Source of the DNA: Romanomermis culicivorax
Taxonomy: Eukaryota; Nematoda; Enoplea; Mermithida; Mermithidae
Direction: 5' to 3'
Assembly: GCA_963922205.1 (NCBI GenBank)
Contig: CAWUHX010000086.1
Coordinates: forward strand, 992,001-1,056,000
Length of the DNA: 64,000 nt
In this document: in pieces, positions 1 to 12,135 of the stretch
How the letters are laid out: the number at the start of each line of letters is the position of its first letter
Position numbering within the stretch: the stretch's first letter is position 1
The notes under the pieces: model-generated
Seen by the model: only the letters and a program-made list of their open reading frames with translations
Told to the model about the DNA's origin: nothing
Databases searched by the model: none
Made by a program: the position numbers and the translations under genes

Positions 1-1
1 A

Positions 2-292
2 TTGGTGAAATTTGATTATGATAAATCTGTTTGTGGCTTATTCCATCTCCACAATGGTGAATTGCCATGGACCAAGGAAATGGACAATAAGCTCAGTTTG
101 AATGGTAAAGGTGACTGATTCTATCAAAACTCATGGAAATTAGCAGCAGAAAGGTTTTTGAAGAGGACAACAAAATTCCCATGCCACCACATTAGATTTG
201 AAAGCCTCGATAAACTAATCCCAGTAAGAATACACTTGAAGATATTTGAATCATGGATATCTCACAAATTCTCCCACCTGAGCAGTCCCTGT
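2..292 (+). pseudogene. open coding-like segment with one internal TGA, product unknown
   Basis: One reading frame is open for 97 codons from the window edge to a TGA at 293-295, broken only by a TGA at 116-118. The amino-acid mix looks protein-like: Trp, Cys and His are spread evenly and there is no low-complexity run (for example FDYDKSVCGLFHLHNGELPW before the stop and a KLAAERFLKRTTKFPCHHIR stretch after it). A possible splice donor lies just before the stop (GTAAAG at 105). The segment may therefore be two exons, or one exon with a nonsense mutation. I do not recognise the family. It probably belongs with the exons at 851-1242 on the same strand, but the link is not proven. Confidence 0.35.
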
Positions 293-850
293 TGACATAT
301 TTTTGAAGCACTACAATACAAAGAGATTAATTTGTCTCAGAGTTTCCTGACAATATTTCCAACATCATACACCAATTCCTGATCAGGACAGAGGGGTTGA
401 TTTTCAAATAAAATTATTTATGACCTTTAAATTGTAGGATATTATTAAGTGGTTGACTATCTAGTGGACATACACAATATAATTCAGCAACACAATCAAA
501 AAATCTACAAAGTTTACCTTCTCCAGGAACAAGAAATGCTATGAGCCATCAGAATAAGTAAACGGGAGGTAAATATGGTTTGTCCTCGAGTACTGAATAC
601 ATTGTTGCATTACTTGACCAATGTCCAATGGAGACGTCTCATCCTCTTCCTGATACCATCCATTATAAGCGAGCCTGTTTCAGTCACAGACTTTTGTGTT
701 GCAGCATCATTCATTGTAAAAGTGATCGGCACCAATTTTTAGGCCCCTTCCAGCGATGAATTTGATTTCCAGATTGGCCTTGATAGACAGGAGCCATGGG
801 TATTCCCTTCACCTAAAGAGAAAAACGGGGTTTATATTTCATTTTTCTAG

Positions 851-1242
851 GAGGTAATCATTGGTGCAGATGATGAATTTCAACTACAAGTTGAAACAAA
901 TGTATTAGTGAGTATTTTTACAACATTGAGCACACTCTGAATTCAAAAGATTTTAGGTTTCACAGGCACCTGAAGTTGAACCTAGTAACATTTATCTGGA
1001 ATGTAGCACTGAACCTGCCCAAATCGATATTTACAACAACATTGAATCAATCCATTAGGTCAGCAATCAAACATTGAAGAAAAAAAGAAGAGAAGGAAGA
1101 AAAAGAACGAAGGAGGTAAATCAGCCTACTCACTTTTTTGTGAGATTCAGATCATGGAACATATTCTCTAAACATATAGTTTTCTCATATTGATATCTTC
1201 TCATACCTATGTTTTTTTCAGGACAGTAAAACAAAGAAATGA
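851..1242 (+). CDS. 3' exons of an unrecognised small gene
   Basis: A 57-bp exon (851-907) sits between a TTTTTCTAG acceptor and a GTGAGT donor and is exactly 19 codons long. The next acceptor (TTTTAG at 956) opens 33 codons rich in Glu, Pro and Asn (957-1055) before a TAG that abuts a GTCAGC donor-like site. A Lys/Arg/Glu-rich stretch ends at a GTAAAT donor (1116). A terminal mini-exon after a T-rich tract and CAG (1222) reads DSKTKK and stops at 1240-1242. AATAAA follows 25 bp later. The order acceptor, donor, acceptor, stop, polyA signal in correct spacing is the main support; the joint between the second exon and the basic stretch is not resolved. No domain recognised; acidic then basic tail suggests a nucleic-acid or chromatin partner only by analogy. 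Confidence 0.4.
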
Positions 1243-1266
1243 TCCTCATCTGTAAAGATTGTACAA

Positions 1267-1272
1267 AATAAA
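1267..1272 (+). terminator. polyadenylation signal AATAAA
   Basis: A canonical AATAAA lies 25 bp downstream of the TGA at 1240-1242 and is followed by a T-rich stretch, as expected at a metazoan 3' end. It supports reading the exons upstream as the end of a transcribed gene. Confidence 0.4.
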
Positions 1273-1398
1273 TATTGTTTTAATCTTTTGGTTTTTAACA
1301 TACACAAGTTGTTCATTCACCATATAATTTTGATCAATTTACTACATCTTAACCAATTTAAGTTTAATCACTTATCTTTCCTACATTTTTTAACGATA

Positions 1399-1810
<412 letters not shown>

Positions 1811-1880
1811 GGTATGACTGAGTCGATTGCATTAAAACAGGAAAAGAATGATGTTTTCTCAATAACCTTTGTTTTTATCC

Positions 1881-1886
1881 CAATAA
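1881..1886 (+). terminator. polyadenylation signal AATAAA
   Basis: AATAAA lies 70 bp past the TAA at 1808-1810 that ends the small gene, a normal 3'-UTR distance. Such hexamers are common in A+T-rich DNA, so the value is only supporting. Confidence 0.3.
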
Positions 1887-2849
1887 ATTCAAGCGTATAT
1901 GTTTACTAGTGTAATTGTTTGAAAAAATCATTAAAACTATCCAGTGTCTGAAGAATTTTACTGGGCTATCCAGATTACACACACTAAACTTACTTACCTT
2001 TTTAATTTCTGTGGCTCCTTTAAAACTTTGAATCTGTTCATTTTCAGGAACAACTTCTCCTAAAATAGTGCACACTAAAAGGTTTTTCAACTAAAATGAC
2101 TCTTTTTTTATTTGCCCAAAAAAGGCCCATGGACCTTCACTAATATTCAAGAGCTCTAACCCATTGGGCTTCTACCAGGTAGATCCATATGAAGAAAAAA
2201 GACGAAAATAACTTTTCATGGAAAAGCAACTTTTAAAGCTTGATGAAAACAACTTAAAATTTGAGAATTCAACAAAATGATTTTTCATTTCTGCTGAAAG
2301 CTATCTGAAGTAGATTAATTCAATTCTGATTTTTTGGTTCAGCTGAATGAAAATATAATGTTAGCAATGCAGAAAACATTGTCTTTTCTGGAAACTCCTG
2401 TATAAAATGGTCCTCTGCACACTTTTTATCTATTCAAGCATGTTATCTAAACCTGTTACACAGTATTCTATCAATGGATTACATGAGCTTATGAACCAAT
2501 TTGTTAGTGGAATGTTGAAAATTGTACAATTACTGATGTATAAAAGATTGGAATAATTCATACTTTTGATCAAACTGTTCCTGTATATAAACAATGATTG
2601 CATAAAATGAAGTTGATACATTTCACTCCATTCCCAAACTGTAATCCTAATGTGAAAATATGTAAATACAATGTACGAAAATCAATGTTATGTAATTCCG
2701 TTTTGTGTAAGAAGTTTACACATTGGTGAAAGGATGACAGACTCAAATGAAAATCGTTCCATGAAAATAAAAAAATTCAACTATATAATAAAGTATATGC
2801 TATAATACATGTTATATATGGTAAGCTTGATCCAGCATAACAGAAAAAA

Positions 2850-2945
2850 TTTGGAGTTGTTGGGATTTGAACCTACTACAATGCCTATATAGTTGCAAAG
2901 TTTCTAGCCTCCTTGCACAGAGCTTGGGCAAGCGCATAGCCAGGA
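2850..2945 (-). repeat. tRNA-derived, SINE-like block
   Basis: On the minus strand the block contains a perfect RNA polymerase III B box, GGTTCAAATCC (plus-strand 2868-2878), inside a T-arm-like GTAGTAGGTTCAAATCCC. An A-box-like TTGCCCAAGCTCTGTGCAAGG lies upstream at leucine/serine-tRNA spacing, with a possible long variable arm between. The 5' acceptor strand that should pair with the 3' end is not evident, so this is a pseudo-tRNA or the head of a SINE rather than a working tRNA. Confidence 0.35.
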
Positions 2946-3718
2946 GGGGTCCAGGGGTCAATGAATCTCATCAGGGTGAAACATAGAGTTGTGTGCAAGA
3001 TCTTCACATTGCACAAAATTTGCGGCAGAACAACTCATTTACAGTAAAGTAGATTTTTATGAATTTTAAAATAAGAAATGCTAAAAGCTTTCTGGTGCTA
3101 TGTGTGGGCTTTAAAGTGATTTATAATTCTTTTGGTATTATTTCTAGCACACAGTTAGAAACTATCATTGTAATGTATGCTTATATGTTTCAAGTGTCAA
3201 CATATTATGGACAAATGTTTGATCTTCTTGTATTGGTGTTATGTATCTGACCGAAATTATTTCTCCAGAATCTTTTTGTGATCCTTAAGATTTTCAACTT
3301 TCGGGAACATAGACTTTTTGTATTTATGCTTTTTTAGTCATATTAGTGGCCTGGTCCCTTAAAAATTCAAAATTGCTCCTGGAGTTTTGTGTCTAGGAGC
3401 AATTTTGGTTCCTGCTTCAATTATAGTTAATTTCATTCAATTTTTGATTTAAAGTAAATTATCTGGGGGCTGTAAAATCAGCAAAACACCGAAACTTCCT
3501 GCCGGATTTCATTGTATAATTCTTCAGATTGATCAGTCCACTGTTTTTCCACAAAATCAAACCTTTTGTGGAAAAAGGATTTTGAAGTAGTGAAAATTTG
3601 TGGGGTTACTTTGACATGAAAATGATGAATTTTGTGCCCATTTTAGACATCAAAGTTTGCATTTTTCTATCTTTTTGTAACTATAATTTTAAACATGAAG
3701 CTGAAAATGTTTCCAGCA

Positions 3719-3797
3719 TGTAACAATACTACAAGCTCTTGTTGGTTGAAGATTGCTTGTAACAATACTACAAGTTCTTGTTGGTTGGAGGTTGCTT
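3719..3797. repeat. 39-bp tandem duplication
   Basis: Two adjacent copies of a 39-bp unit beginning TGTAACAATACTACAAG start at 3719 and 3758 and differ at few positions. Nothing coding is visible in the unit. Confidence 0.8.
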
Positions 3798-4633
3798 GCC
3801 TAATTTCCGAGTTCTAGAGTTTTTTTGACAGTTGTTTTTTAATTCATTTAAAATTTAGACCTTTCATCAAAAAAATGAATGTTGAAAAGATTTATTTTCT
3901 ACCATTCTAAAATATACAAATGGAAAAATTTTCCCGAATTTTCTGATATTTGAATAAAGCAATGAACATTTAAGAACAGTCCATTTTGATTGATATATAA
4001 TTATGACTCCAGGCTCCAGATGTATTCAAATGTAAAAAAGCTCAGAAGACATAAAAGTAAGCATCTGTCAACAAATATGCATTTTTAGACATTTTAGAAG
4101 CTCCAAATCAAAATTTTTGGAAGGCTACCCACCGAACAATTTATTCCTTTCAGCCTCTTTACTGTTCCAAATATTAGTTCAATACGACCTTGATTGATAA
4201 GCCCTACATTAAAAATATCACATGTTTATTTTGATTTTCGAAGCTTTCCTGTCACAGCTTCATCATTTGAATGATCTCTTTCAAGGTTAAAACATCTTAA
4301 AACCTGTTTTTGCTCCATCATGACTGGAGAGTGATGCTCAAATTTGGTGTTATTGAACATTCTCTTCATTCAGAAGGCAAATGTTGAAAAAATTATAAAT
4401 GATTTAGCGGTAAATAATCATAGGATTGACTGGTTATGCTTAATAAAGGTCTATGTGCACAAATTCAATAGGAAGCATTGAGATACATAAAAAATACATC
4501 ATTTGCCATTATTTCCCCAAAAAATCTAAATTTTCGGTCTGACCCCCTCAAAAAAATCTTGGCTATGCGCCTGCTTGTGCTCCCCCAACTTTTCTCTGTC
4601 ATTTATATGGTGACTACATCCTCTCTCAAAGTA

Positions 4634-5305
4634 CAATCTAAACTAATTACACAGGCACATCATGAAATGATGCAAATCATCATCACCTGTTTCACGCTCT
4701 TCAGAACTTGTTACACTTTTTCCTAAACTTGTTACACATTTTTCTGAGCTTGTTACAATTACAATTGTGGTGTCAAAGTTCCAATTAAACATGTTACTTA
4801 ATTGATCTAGATCAATTTTGATCATTGTAATTTGTTATACATTACTTAATAAGTTTCTAACTACAACTTAACATCTTACACAAGTATGAACAACTGTATG
4901 CACCTGTTAAACTTGTCAAAGTAAAAGTGTCTTACCAGTCTGAACTTGTTAAACAACTTTTGAGTTTGGTTGATTCATGATATGAACTTGTTACACAAGT
5001 CATTCATGCAATCTGAACTAATTACACAAGTCAACACTTTGATATGGACAACTTACATGATTTAACAGTATTATCTAGAGATGTTACACAACTTCAAAAA
5101 AACTTTAAAGTACTGAGACCACTTGTTACACAAATTTTTCTCTGGTTGAAATGAACACAAGGGTATTAGTTTTTTTCCTACATATATTCTGCATTGGACA
5201 AACTTGTTAAACACTGAGAAAAACTAGTTATTCATTCAAATAGGCTTGTTAAACATCACTATGTAAATCCCTTAAACATTGCAACTGAACCAGTTACACA
5301 TGTGA
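4634..5305. repeat. irregular array of the dyad motif ACTTGT-TAC-ACAAGT
   Basis: About 17 variants of AACTTGTTACACAAGT occur in 670 bp, for example near 4641, 4704, 4725, 4746, 4787, 4866, 4941, 4983, 5014, 5085, 5121, 5197, 5243 and 5287. The best copies contain ACTTGT and ACAAGT, reverse complements spaced by three bases. Spacing varies from about 20 to 70 bp and the DNA between copies is not repeated, so this is not an ordinary tandem satellite. All copies are written on the same strand. It could be an array of protein-binding sites or a very decayed tandem repeat. Confidence 0.6.
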
Positions 5306-5720
5306 AGATTGTATGTTGAGGTGGGAGGAATCGTAAGATATATTTGTGATTAAACATAACAAATTCATGATTATAGAAATCAGTTTGAATGCTAGGCATG
5401 CAACTGGCCCTGAATTTACCAATCCACCAAAGGAGAACATTGAATGAGTTATCAATGCAACGTTATAATGAAATTGAAAAACAGATGTGTGAATGGATTC
5501 TTTTTTTCTAGTGGTAGTGAGGATGATGCAATAAAGAATCCCTTTTTGCAGTGATGAATTGAACAAATCTGAATTGGTCACACAAAACAAAAAGTTGAAG
5601 TCCGAGTGAAACTTGATGTAATGGAATAACATTCAATGAATTTCAAAATCCTGTTGTTTATATGTGCTGTGATCATTGTTGTATCTATTGCAAACAAATG
5701 ATAGATCAACGTGGTTAACA
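5294..5720 (+). repeat. dispersed repeat, inverse copy at 31.36-31.90 kb
   Basis: This block matches 31357-31900 in reverse orientation along most of its length. Shared tracts include the phrase around a TTTTTCTAGTG at 5505 followed by an acidic AGTGAGGATGATG tract. In the 31-kb copy, after that acceptor-like site, the minus strand reads SEDDPIKDPTFANSSDEFKQ and then a stop, which looks like a true exon. In this copy that exon is shortened and out of frame. Confidence 0.5.
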
Positions 5721-6504
5721 TTACAAAAAGTACCTGGCATCAGAGGATAGAAAAGGGTATGACAATGCAATGTAGTTTAAAAAGGACCATTTGATCCGAA
5801 GCCCCTAAATTAAAAAAAAATTATGAAACGGTTTTAAACTAGCCAAATTTTAGAGTGTTATTTTAATTAATCATTTTTCAATTTTTTGAAAAAGGCAACA
5901 ATTTATCTATTTTAACAATGTGTAATTTTACTTCAATTCATAAAAAGCTACGGTACTCCAAAAAGATCACATTCAATAAAAACTATGGACTAAAAATACA
6001 ATACTTGAGAAAAACTGAAAAAAATCTCAAAAATCGTTCAAAAAACAGTAATGTTTGTCTAAAAAGTGTAAAATGTGTTTTCACAGTGCAAAGCATGAAG
6101 AAAGTGAACCTTTTGGATCATGTTTTGCCTGGAAGTTTACATTTTTCATCAAAAAATTGACTTTTTTCTGACCAAAAGTATAAGGTTTCTCATGCAGAAA
6201 AACAGATGCTGGCAAGTACCAGTGTTTCTTTTTTGAAAGAATTTTTTTCCCAAAGTAATGAAACATGTCAAAATTTTATTGGAAAATTCAAATTTTCTCA
6301 TATATTTATCATCTAGAATTGCAAGCTGATGATAAAGATATCGAAAAAATTGAATTTTTCTGGAAATTCTCTACATCGTACTCTTCTAAATGGCTTATTT
6401 TCAGGAGCTTAGAGTCACTGTTGTAAGTGGTCAAAAAAATGGCTCATGTAAGAATAAACTCTCCCACTGACATCGGGTGGTTTTGAAAAACCAACCTTTG
6501 CTTA

Positions 6505-6650
6505 GTCAGGAAAGCTCGTTCCCCAAATTCCTGACACAATTCATAATCCTGAAATCAGGATCTGGGCAGCATTCCCAACCTGATTAGGAAAGGTGTTCCT
6601 GACGTCTTCCTGATCAGGAATGGATGGCTTTCCTGACATGGGGAACAAAG
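6505..6650. repeat. cluster of CCTGATCAGGA-type palindromes
   Basis: Words such as TCAGGAAAGC, TTCCTGAC, CCTGAAATCAGGA, CCTGATTAGGAA, TTCCTGATCAGGAA and TTTCCTGAC alternate in both orientations within 140 bp. A single GGGCAGCATTC at 6566 is the same word that dominates the inverted-repeat element at 35.65-35.95 kb. The same TTCCTGATCAGGAC word occurs alone at about 385. Confidence 0.5.
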
Positions 6651-7006
6651 TACAAGCCTTCTGTACTTTTTAGAGATCCAGAAAGCTACAAGCTACTCAT
6701 CAAATGTATAAAGCATTTAGCCAGGGCATAATCCTAGTTACATTTTCCAGTAATTTGAATGCAAAATGAAGTAAAATCATCAAAAACTGAGAATTTGGGA
6801 ACTAGATAAGATGGAGTAGTCAACTACAGATTTTTTCATATTTTGGCGAAATATGCCCACTTTAGGCAACTGTAGCCATGTTTGTTCTTAACAAAAGGCT
6901 AGATTTGCTGTTTTTGTTTATTGATTCTAGCGTTTGTTTTAAATTAACGTTCTAAAAATTAAATTAATTTCAAACATAATGAAAAATTTTAAAATCAGAA
7001 AATTTT

Positions 7007-7080
7007 AAAATTTACAATTAAAAAATTTAATTGAAATTTTTTAAAATTTACAATTAAAAAATTTAATTGAAAAATTTTAA
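7007..7080. repeat. 36-bp A+T tandem duplication
   Basis: The unit AAAATTTACAATTAAAAAAT... begins at 7007 and again at 7043. The surroundings are equally A+T-rich and no function is visible. Confidence 0.7.
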
Positions 7081-8117
7081 AATTTCAAATAAACAAAGTT
7101 AAGGAAATTAAAATTGAAAATTAAAATTTGTGGCAGTATGGTACTTAAATGTCGAATAAACGCCCCATATTTTTGACATCCAATACAGTGATGCATGGGG
7201 AAAGTTTTCCAGCTGGGATGGTCTAAAATGGAGAACTCAAATCAGAGGTAGCCTGATGGTGAACGTTTCCACATATTTAATCAGTTTTAGCATAAGAATG
7301 TGTCATACTTCTTAATTAATAAAATGTGAAATCCTGTTGCACAGCGCATTATATGACAACAAATTATTTTTTTGAAGCCATAAGTACAACAAAATCAGAG
7401 TATTTTGGAGTTTTGAGGACTTTGGACCATGGTGATCTGAGCAAAATTTTCAAAAAATTTAAAAAAATATGTCGTTCACGTTTGGAAAAGAAAAAATTAG
7501 TAGAAAGTGACAATAATAATGAAAATTCAAGGTAGAAAATGAAGCAATACAAGAAAGATTGACCATTTGGATGGAGAACTTTTTCATCCAAAATTGTGAA
7601 ACAAAATTTAGGTAAGAGGTTGGAAATTTGAATTTTTTTAAAAATTGGAATTAAATTGGAAAATGATTGAAAATTTTGAAAATTATTTTCTAGAATTTCA
7701 AAAAAATTTAAATTAAAAACAATGTCAAATTTTAAAGAAATTTAAAAAATTAGAAATTGAAGAATTGACAACTGTTAGCAGCTGACATTTCAGAACTTTA
7801 TTCCTCAACACTAATCATTAAATTCCAAAACGTAATGATTTTTTTCACTGAAAAATGATCAAAATTCAATTTTAATCTTGGGTTTTTGAGAAAAAATGTG
7901 AAAATTTAGTGATTTCTTGATCAGAAATCAAAAACTTTGAAAATCGATTAAAATTTGATTCAAATTTTAAAATTTGAATTTTTTTTTTGATTTGATGATC
8001 AAAGGTGCAAATTCAATTTTTTTCCATAGAAATTTGATGGGCATTTGTATTATACAACAAATTATATCCCATGACGTGCTCTTCTTGTGGTCTCAAAGCT
8101 GTCATTGCAGCTATTTT

Positions 8118-8315
8118 TTATCCAATCTGATCTCTTTGTGATATTCTAATTAGCTGTTGGAAATCTTTCATTAGGGCCACATAGCCACATATAGTACAGT
8201 TTTCATGAAAAGACTGCAACATGTCATCAAAAGAATCATGTGCAAGCAAAACAAACTGATGACGTATAAGTCGTCCTTCACACATGAGAGCAAATAAAAC
8301 TTGCACGTTTTTCAA
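8118..8315 (-). pseudogene. possible transposase fragment (MULE-like)
   Basis: A 65-codon minus-strand frame reads NVQVLFALMCEGRL near its start, resembling the conserved 'pvvfaLmtgk' stretch of MULE-type transposases in which a kinship to ordinary coding proteins is otherwise unlikely. The frame continues with alternating hydrophobic and charged residues and stops without a catalytic Glu block. No terminal inverted repeats were found around it. The match is short, so the call is tentative; it could be a chance frame. Confidence 0.15.
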
Positions 8316-11300
8316 AAATTTAATCCAATCAATAGATCAGATATATTTTAGTCATTTTCAGAAAATGTAAGGTTTTTGGTATGGCGTTTGTATTACATAG
8401 ATTACAGGTTACTGTAGCAGGAATGGCATGATCGAACATTTATTTACTGCAAGGCTGTTTGAAGTGAGAAACTTACCTGCAGTTTTTATTCTGTGAAAAA
8501 ATGACAGAGTGATTTCAGAATGTGTGCAATTTAAGAATTGAACCAATTCTACACTCAAGTCTTATGAACCGTAGAACCGAGAACGATGGGAAATTGAAAT
8601 GAGTATTTGGACTTTGATTGTTTTAATGTAGTCGACTGGAGATGGTATTTGATAAATGATGAGAAGGAACGATTCTAAGTTATATATCAGTTGGGATGGA
8701 CGTTTCTATATTTCCCATGAACTCAAAAGATGATTGGACCGATTTGGGTTTCGTAATTTATTGAGGACGTTTATATGTAAAACATACAGAATAGTTTTAT
8801 AGACCAAATATAAAAAGACGATAGAATATGCAATAGAATAATGATGTAAAACAAGCAGAAAATATTGGAACAGCCAGAAATTATAGGCAGACAGATGGGA
8901 TAGCAAAAGGGAAAGACAGTGGTCCGTCGAGGAAATGTGAAAAGGGAAGGGAGCGAAAACCGAATGAAAAATAAACAAGAAATGTGGTTTATATATGCAA
9001 AAAGATACTTTGCTGAAAATTGAAGAAAAATATAACTTCTTCACCGATTCTATAGGAATACTTGAATTCTACCAACATCTTATTTTTTTCAAATCCTGTG
9101 AACCATTTTCTTCATCAGTTTTTCTTATCCCACCAAAAGGTAGGCATGATTTCTATGTAAATTAGTGCAATGAAAAGTATCTTTAATTATGATTCTATCA
9201 AAAGTTTTTAGGTAAAACTTCCTGAAAGTTCGTTCTAAGAGGAGGCGGATTCATAATAATTTTAGTATGTGAAATTACAAGGTTGTGTTACATTATGTAT
9301 AAACGTAGGGCAAGGCATAAAACAGAATTTTTGTAGGGCAGAATCATTTGGATTTTCAGTCAGGTCATTTATTTAAGACGAAAATAGGGTGGAAAATATC
9401 AACTGATTACCTACATTTTTGGTCAATTTAGGCTGTGACATCACGATATAAGCACAAAACAAAGCTTGAAATGCCAAGAAATGTTTAACATGACATATTC
9501 ACAAAACTTTGAAAGATGAGTGTTGTTATACTAAATATTAATTAAATAGCTCATTTAGACAGGCTTCATGGTACCTACTCATGGTTCTTTTTTAGCAAGA
9601 GTCCCATCAGCACAGCCAGTAACACTCCCTGATTTGTATTACTTTCTCTTTGCAAGACTAAAACTTTCATTAGCACAGGCTCAATTTTATTAGCATTGTG
9701 CTACAAAAGAAAACCCTATTCCAGATTTTTTGTTCAGAAAAACATATAAACCGAAGCAAGAACAACTTGTTTTTTCTAGTGATAAAAATCCAGAATATCT
9801 CTCAGTTCCTGGTCCAAAATGCTCTCCTTTGAACTGAAAAATTGATCAGGAGTGCAAACCAAGGTTTTCTTTTTCTCAACTGGTTGATCAATATGACACA
9901 GAATTCTAGCAAAAATAATTTCCATACAATCCTCCCATTTCTGTAGAATTCTGTAGAAATAAGCCAGGTTGATCTGTAACTTGGGGAGGAGTTTGATTAC
10001 ACAGATTAATTTTTGGCTGCTCACTCTAAAATTGATAAATTTGCTCAATTTCATTAGAAAAATGATCAAAAGTTACTTTCCTTGTATTATATTCCCTTGA
10101 TGTCAGTTCCTGACTTCTAAATTGAATTTCTTGAGTTTTGGGCAAGAAATCAAAATTCTGGCTAGAGTAACTTGTTTGGTGCCTAGCATCGAAAAATTTT
10201 GATTTCGAAGCCTCTAAAGTGTCGGAAAATTAATTTTTTAGCACATTCTACTGAAACTGCAGATTACGGATCTTTTTTTATCACCGATTGTTAATTATTA
10301 TCAACGTTTTAATCAAATTTTTTAACTGCTGTTCAACAATTTATAAGCAGCAAAGATATAAAACTTAAACAAAAAAATCAAAAAAAAAATATTTTTAACA
10401 AAGCCCCCTCCCACCTTATGTAGTCATACAATAAGTGGTGGGCCTTTAGTATGAACATGTGGCCCAAGAAAAAAATCCCCAAGTTTCCCAGGTTTATCAG
10501 GTTTCCCAAGTGCTGAAAAAAGCCCCCTGAGTTTCCCAGGTTGTGTAGGAACCTCGTCATTTATATAATGCATGAGAATCGAAGTGGCAAAGAATTCAAC
10601 TGCAGGTATACCATCTTTTAGTTGGAAAGTTTTTATTCCGGCACTTGGAGCCAGAAAAATTTCAAAATTTTGATATTCTAAAATGTAGGGAAATGAATTT
10701 TTTCAATATTAATTTGCTGGATAAAAGAATTACTTTTTCATCGAATTCAGTGACTTCACAGTGGGGCAATATATTAAAGTTAGGCACTCAACCAATGTTT
10801 TTCATTCCTCGAGTGGAAATATTATATATCATTCTTCCACACTGATAATGCCTGAATCATATTCCAAATGGGAAGAAGTTATGTTCATGAAACACAAAAA
10901 TGTTTAAATACTGCAAACAAAATTTAAGAAAAGGATAAAGAAAAATCTTAATTCTATTCGATTATGTTAAGAAATACAAGTGCAAACATTTATCTATTAT
11001 GTATTGATGTTTAAAAGCTGTAACCATAAGATAGAACAAAATTTCTCAACTGTCAACTAGAAATGATTTAAAATCCAGTACTAGCTGCTGGAATCTTTTC
11101 AGAATTTTTCATTTTAAAATGCATGAGAATGAATTTTGGAATGGGAAATCCTAAAATGTAACCAAAACAGTCCTGAGGCTTCAGGTTGCACTCTGCAACA
11201 AAAAATCCATTCGGAACATAAGATTGGACTCAGTGATAGTGACCCGTAAATATGCAAGTTAGAAACAAAAAAGTCAATACGACCTACATATAACAATGAA

Positions 11301-11483
11301 TGATAGATGAACTTTTGGTTCAATCTCTATAATCAAAAACACATGTATCCCTGATTATTATCATGAAGAAAACAGCGTTTTGATGCCAACAAAGCAAATA
11401 CATCACTTGAAAACCATCACCTTAGAGGTTAAGAAAATAAAAACTTAGATGAGGACTCATTGAAATTTTTTTTAATTTTACAG

Positions 11484-11830
11484 GGTGATCCAGGAAGAAA
11501 GACAGAAATATCTAACTTAGATACAGAGGAAAATAAAAACAAATCCAAGGCAGTAATAGAACTAATCAGGGAAAAGACATTAATAATAAATCAATTCTTT
11601 TTACAGGCTAATTCAGAGGGAGAATATGCATTCAACGAGACATCTGTGGTACATAGTGAGAACCAAATATTTTTAAATCATTATACTCTTCTTTCACAAA
11701 TCTAGGTGTTGAAAATAGGTAGCATGGAATCAGAGAGGCTGCAGAAAGAAAACTGTGGCAAGTGGTACTGGAAACTTTTCGGAAAAATGTTTGAAAAAAT
11801 AGTCAATAAAGTTTCTTGAAATTTCTTTAA
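11484..11830 (+). CDS. exon-like segments at the head of repeat copy A
   Basis: After a T-rich tract and ACAG at 11483 one frame is open for 72 codons, beginning GDPGRKTEISNLDTEENKNK, with a second acceptor-like TTTTTACAG at 11607. A further block follows a CTAG acceptor at 11705 and runs to 11817. The part with GGCAAGTGGTACTGGAAAC (11757 on) is shared with the inverse copy at about 40.05-40.10 kb. There the equivalent frame reads WQVVQETFQKIL. The segments are probably exons of one transposon-borne or duplicated gene; start, splicing and function are unknown. Confidence 0.3.
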
Positions 11831-11913
11831 TTTTTGGCTTTTATGTTTTATTTATGTTTGTATAGAGCATAGTTTTTTATATTGAGCATAGTTTTTTTGC
11901 GCATTTTTCAAAG

Positions 11914-11982
11914 GTCCAAAACATTGCTAACAATGATGGGACTGTTGATCCTGCCGCTGCCCTGGACGTTGTAGATTTGTGA
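11914..11982 (+). CDS. conserved terminal exon (copy A)
   Basis: A 69-bp block reads VQNIANNDGTVDPAAALDVV and two more residues, then TGA at 11980-11982. The inverse copy at 39466-39534 encodes the same peptide with one substitution and has a clean TTTTTCACAG acceptor immediately before it; here the acceptor is the weaker TTTCAAAG. Conservation of the frame and stop in both copies argues for a real last exon. Function unknown. In copy A the exons that precede it in copy B are missing, so this copy is likely dead. Confidence 0.45.
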   Translation, partial: VQNIANNDGTVDPAAALDVVDL

Positions 11983-12135
11983 TTATTTTTATTTAGAGCC
12001 ATTAAAAATTTCATTTTTTGTTGCCATTTTTCTTATATACTGTTTTTTGCCATTTAATGTCATTTCTCACTATTGAATTGATTTTATATATTACAAGACA
12101 TTTTTTAAATTTAAGATGTTCAATTTATTATGCAG

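Larger units (their letters stand above)
1890..4630. other. gene-poor tract
   Basis: No exon-like block with splice signals or family motif was found on either strand. The open frames of 60-70 codons here have A+T-driven composition and overlap in several frames. The tract holds a pseudo-tRNA-like block and one short tandem duplication, both listed separately. A phrase of the type GCGCATAGCCAGGAGGGGTC at 2933, with an inverse relative near 4560, marks another dispersed repeat. Confidence 0.5.
5721..11480. other. A+T-rich gene-poor tract with old repeats
   Basis: I find no supported gene here. Visible structures: a cluster of CCTGATCAGGA-type palindromic words with one GGGCAGCATTC (6505-6650), a 36-bp A+T tandem duplication (7007-7080), and a sequence at 10.0-10.25 kb that recurs at 28.64-28.95 kb. 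A CCCAGGTTTCCCAAG word is repeated at 10.47-10.55 kb. A weak transposase-like frame at 8118-8315 is listed separately. Long minus-strand frames at 8706-9044 and 9776-10069 have no recognisable motif. Confidence 0.5.

Noticed and set aside
5294-5632. 112-codon minus-strand frame
   Set aside because: The frame is not preserved through the whole of its inverse copy at 31.4 kb and lies antisense to the acidic exon-like block.
8706-9044. 112-codon minus-strand open frame
   Set aside because: Phe/Leu/Ser-rich, no motif, no splice context and no Kozak-like start; fits chance in A+T-rich DNA.
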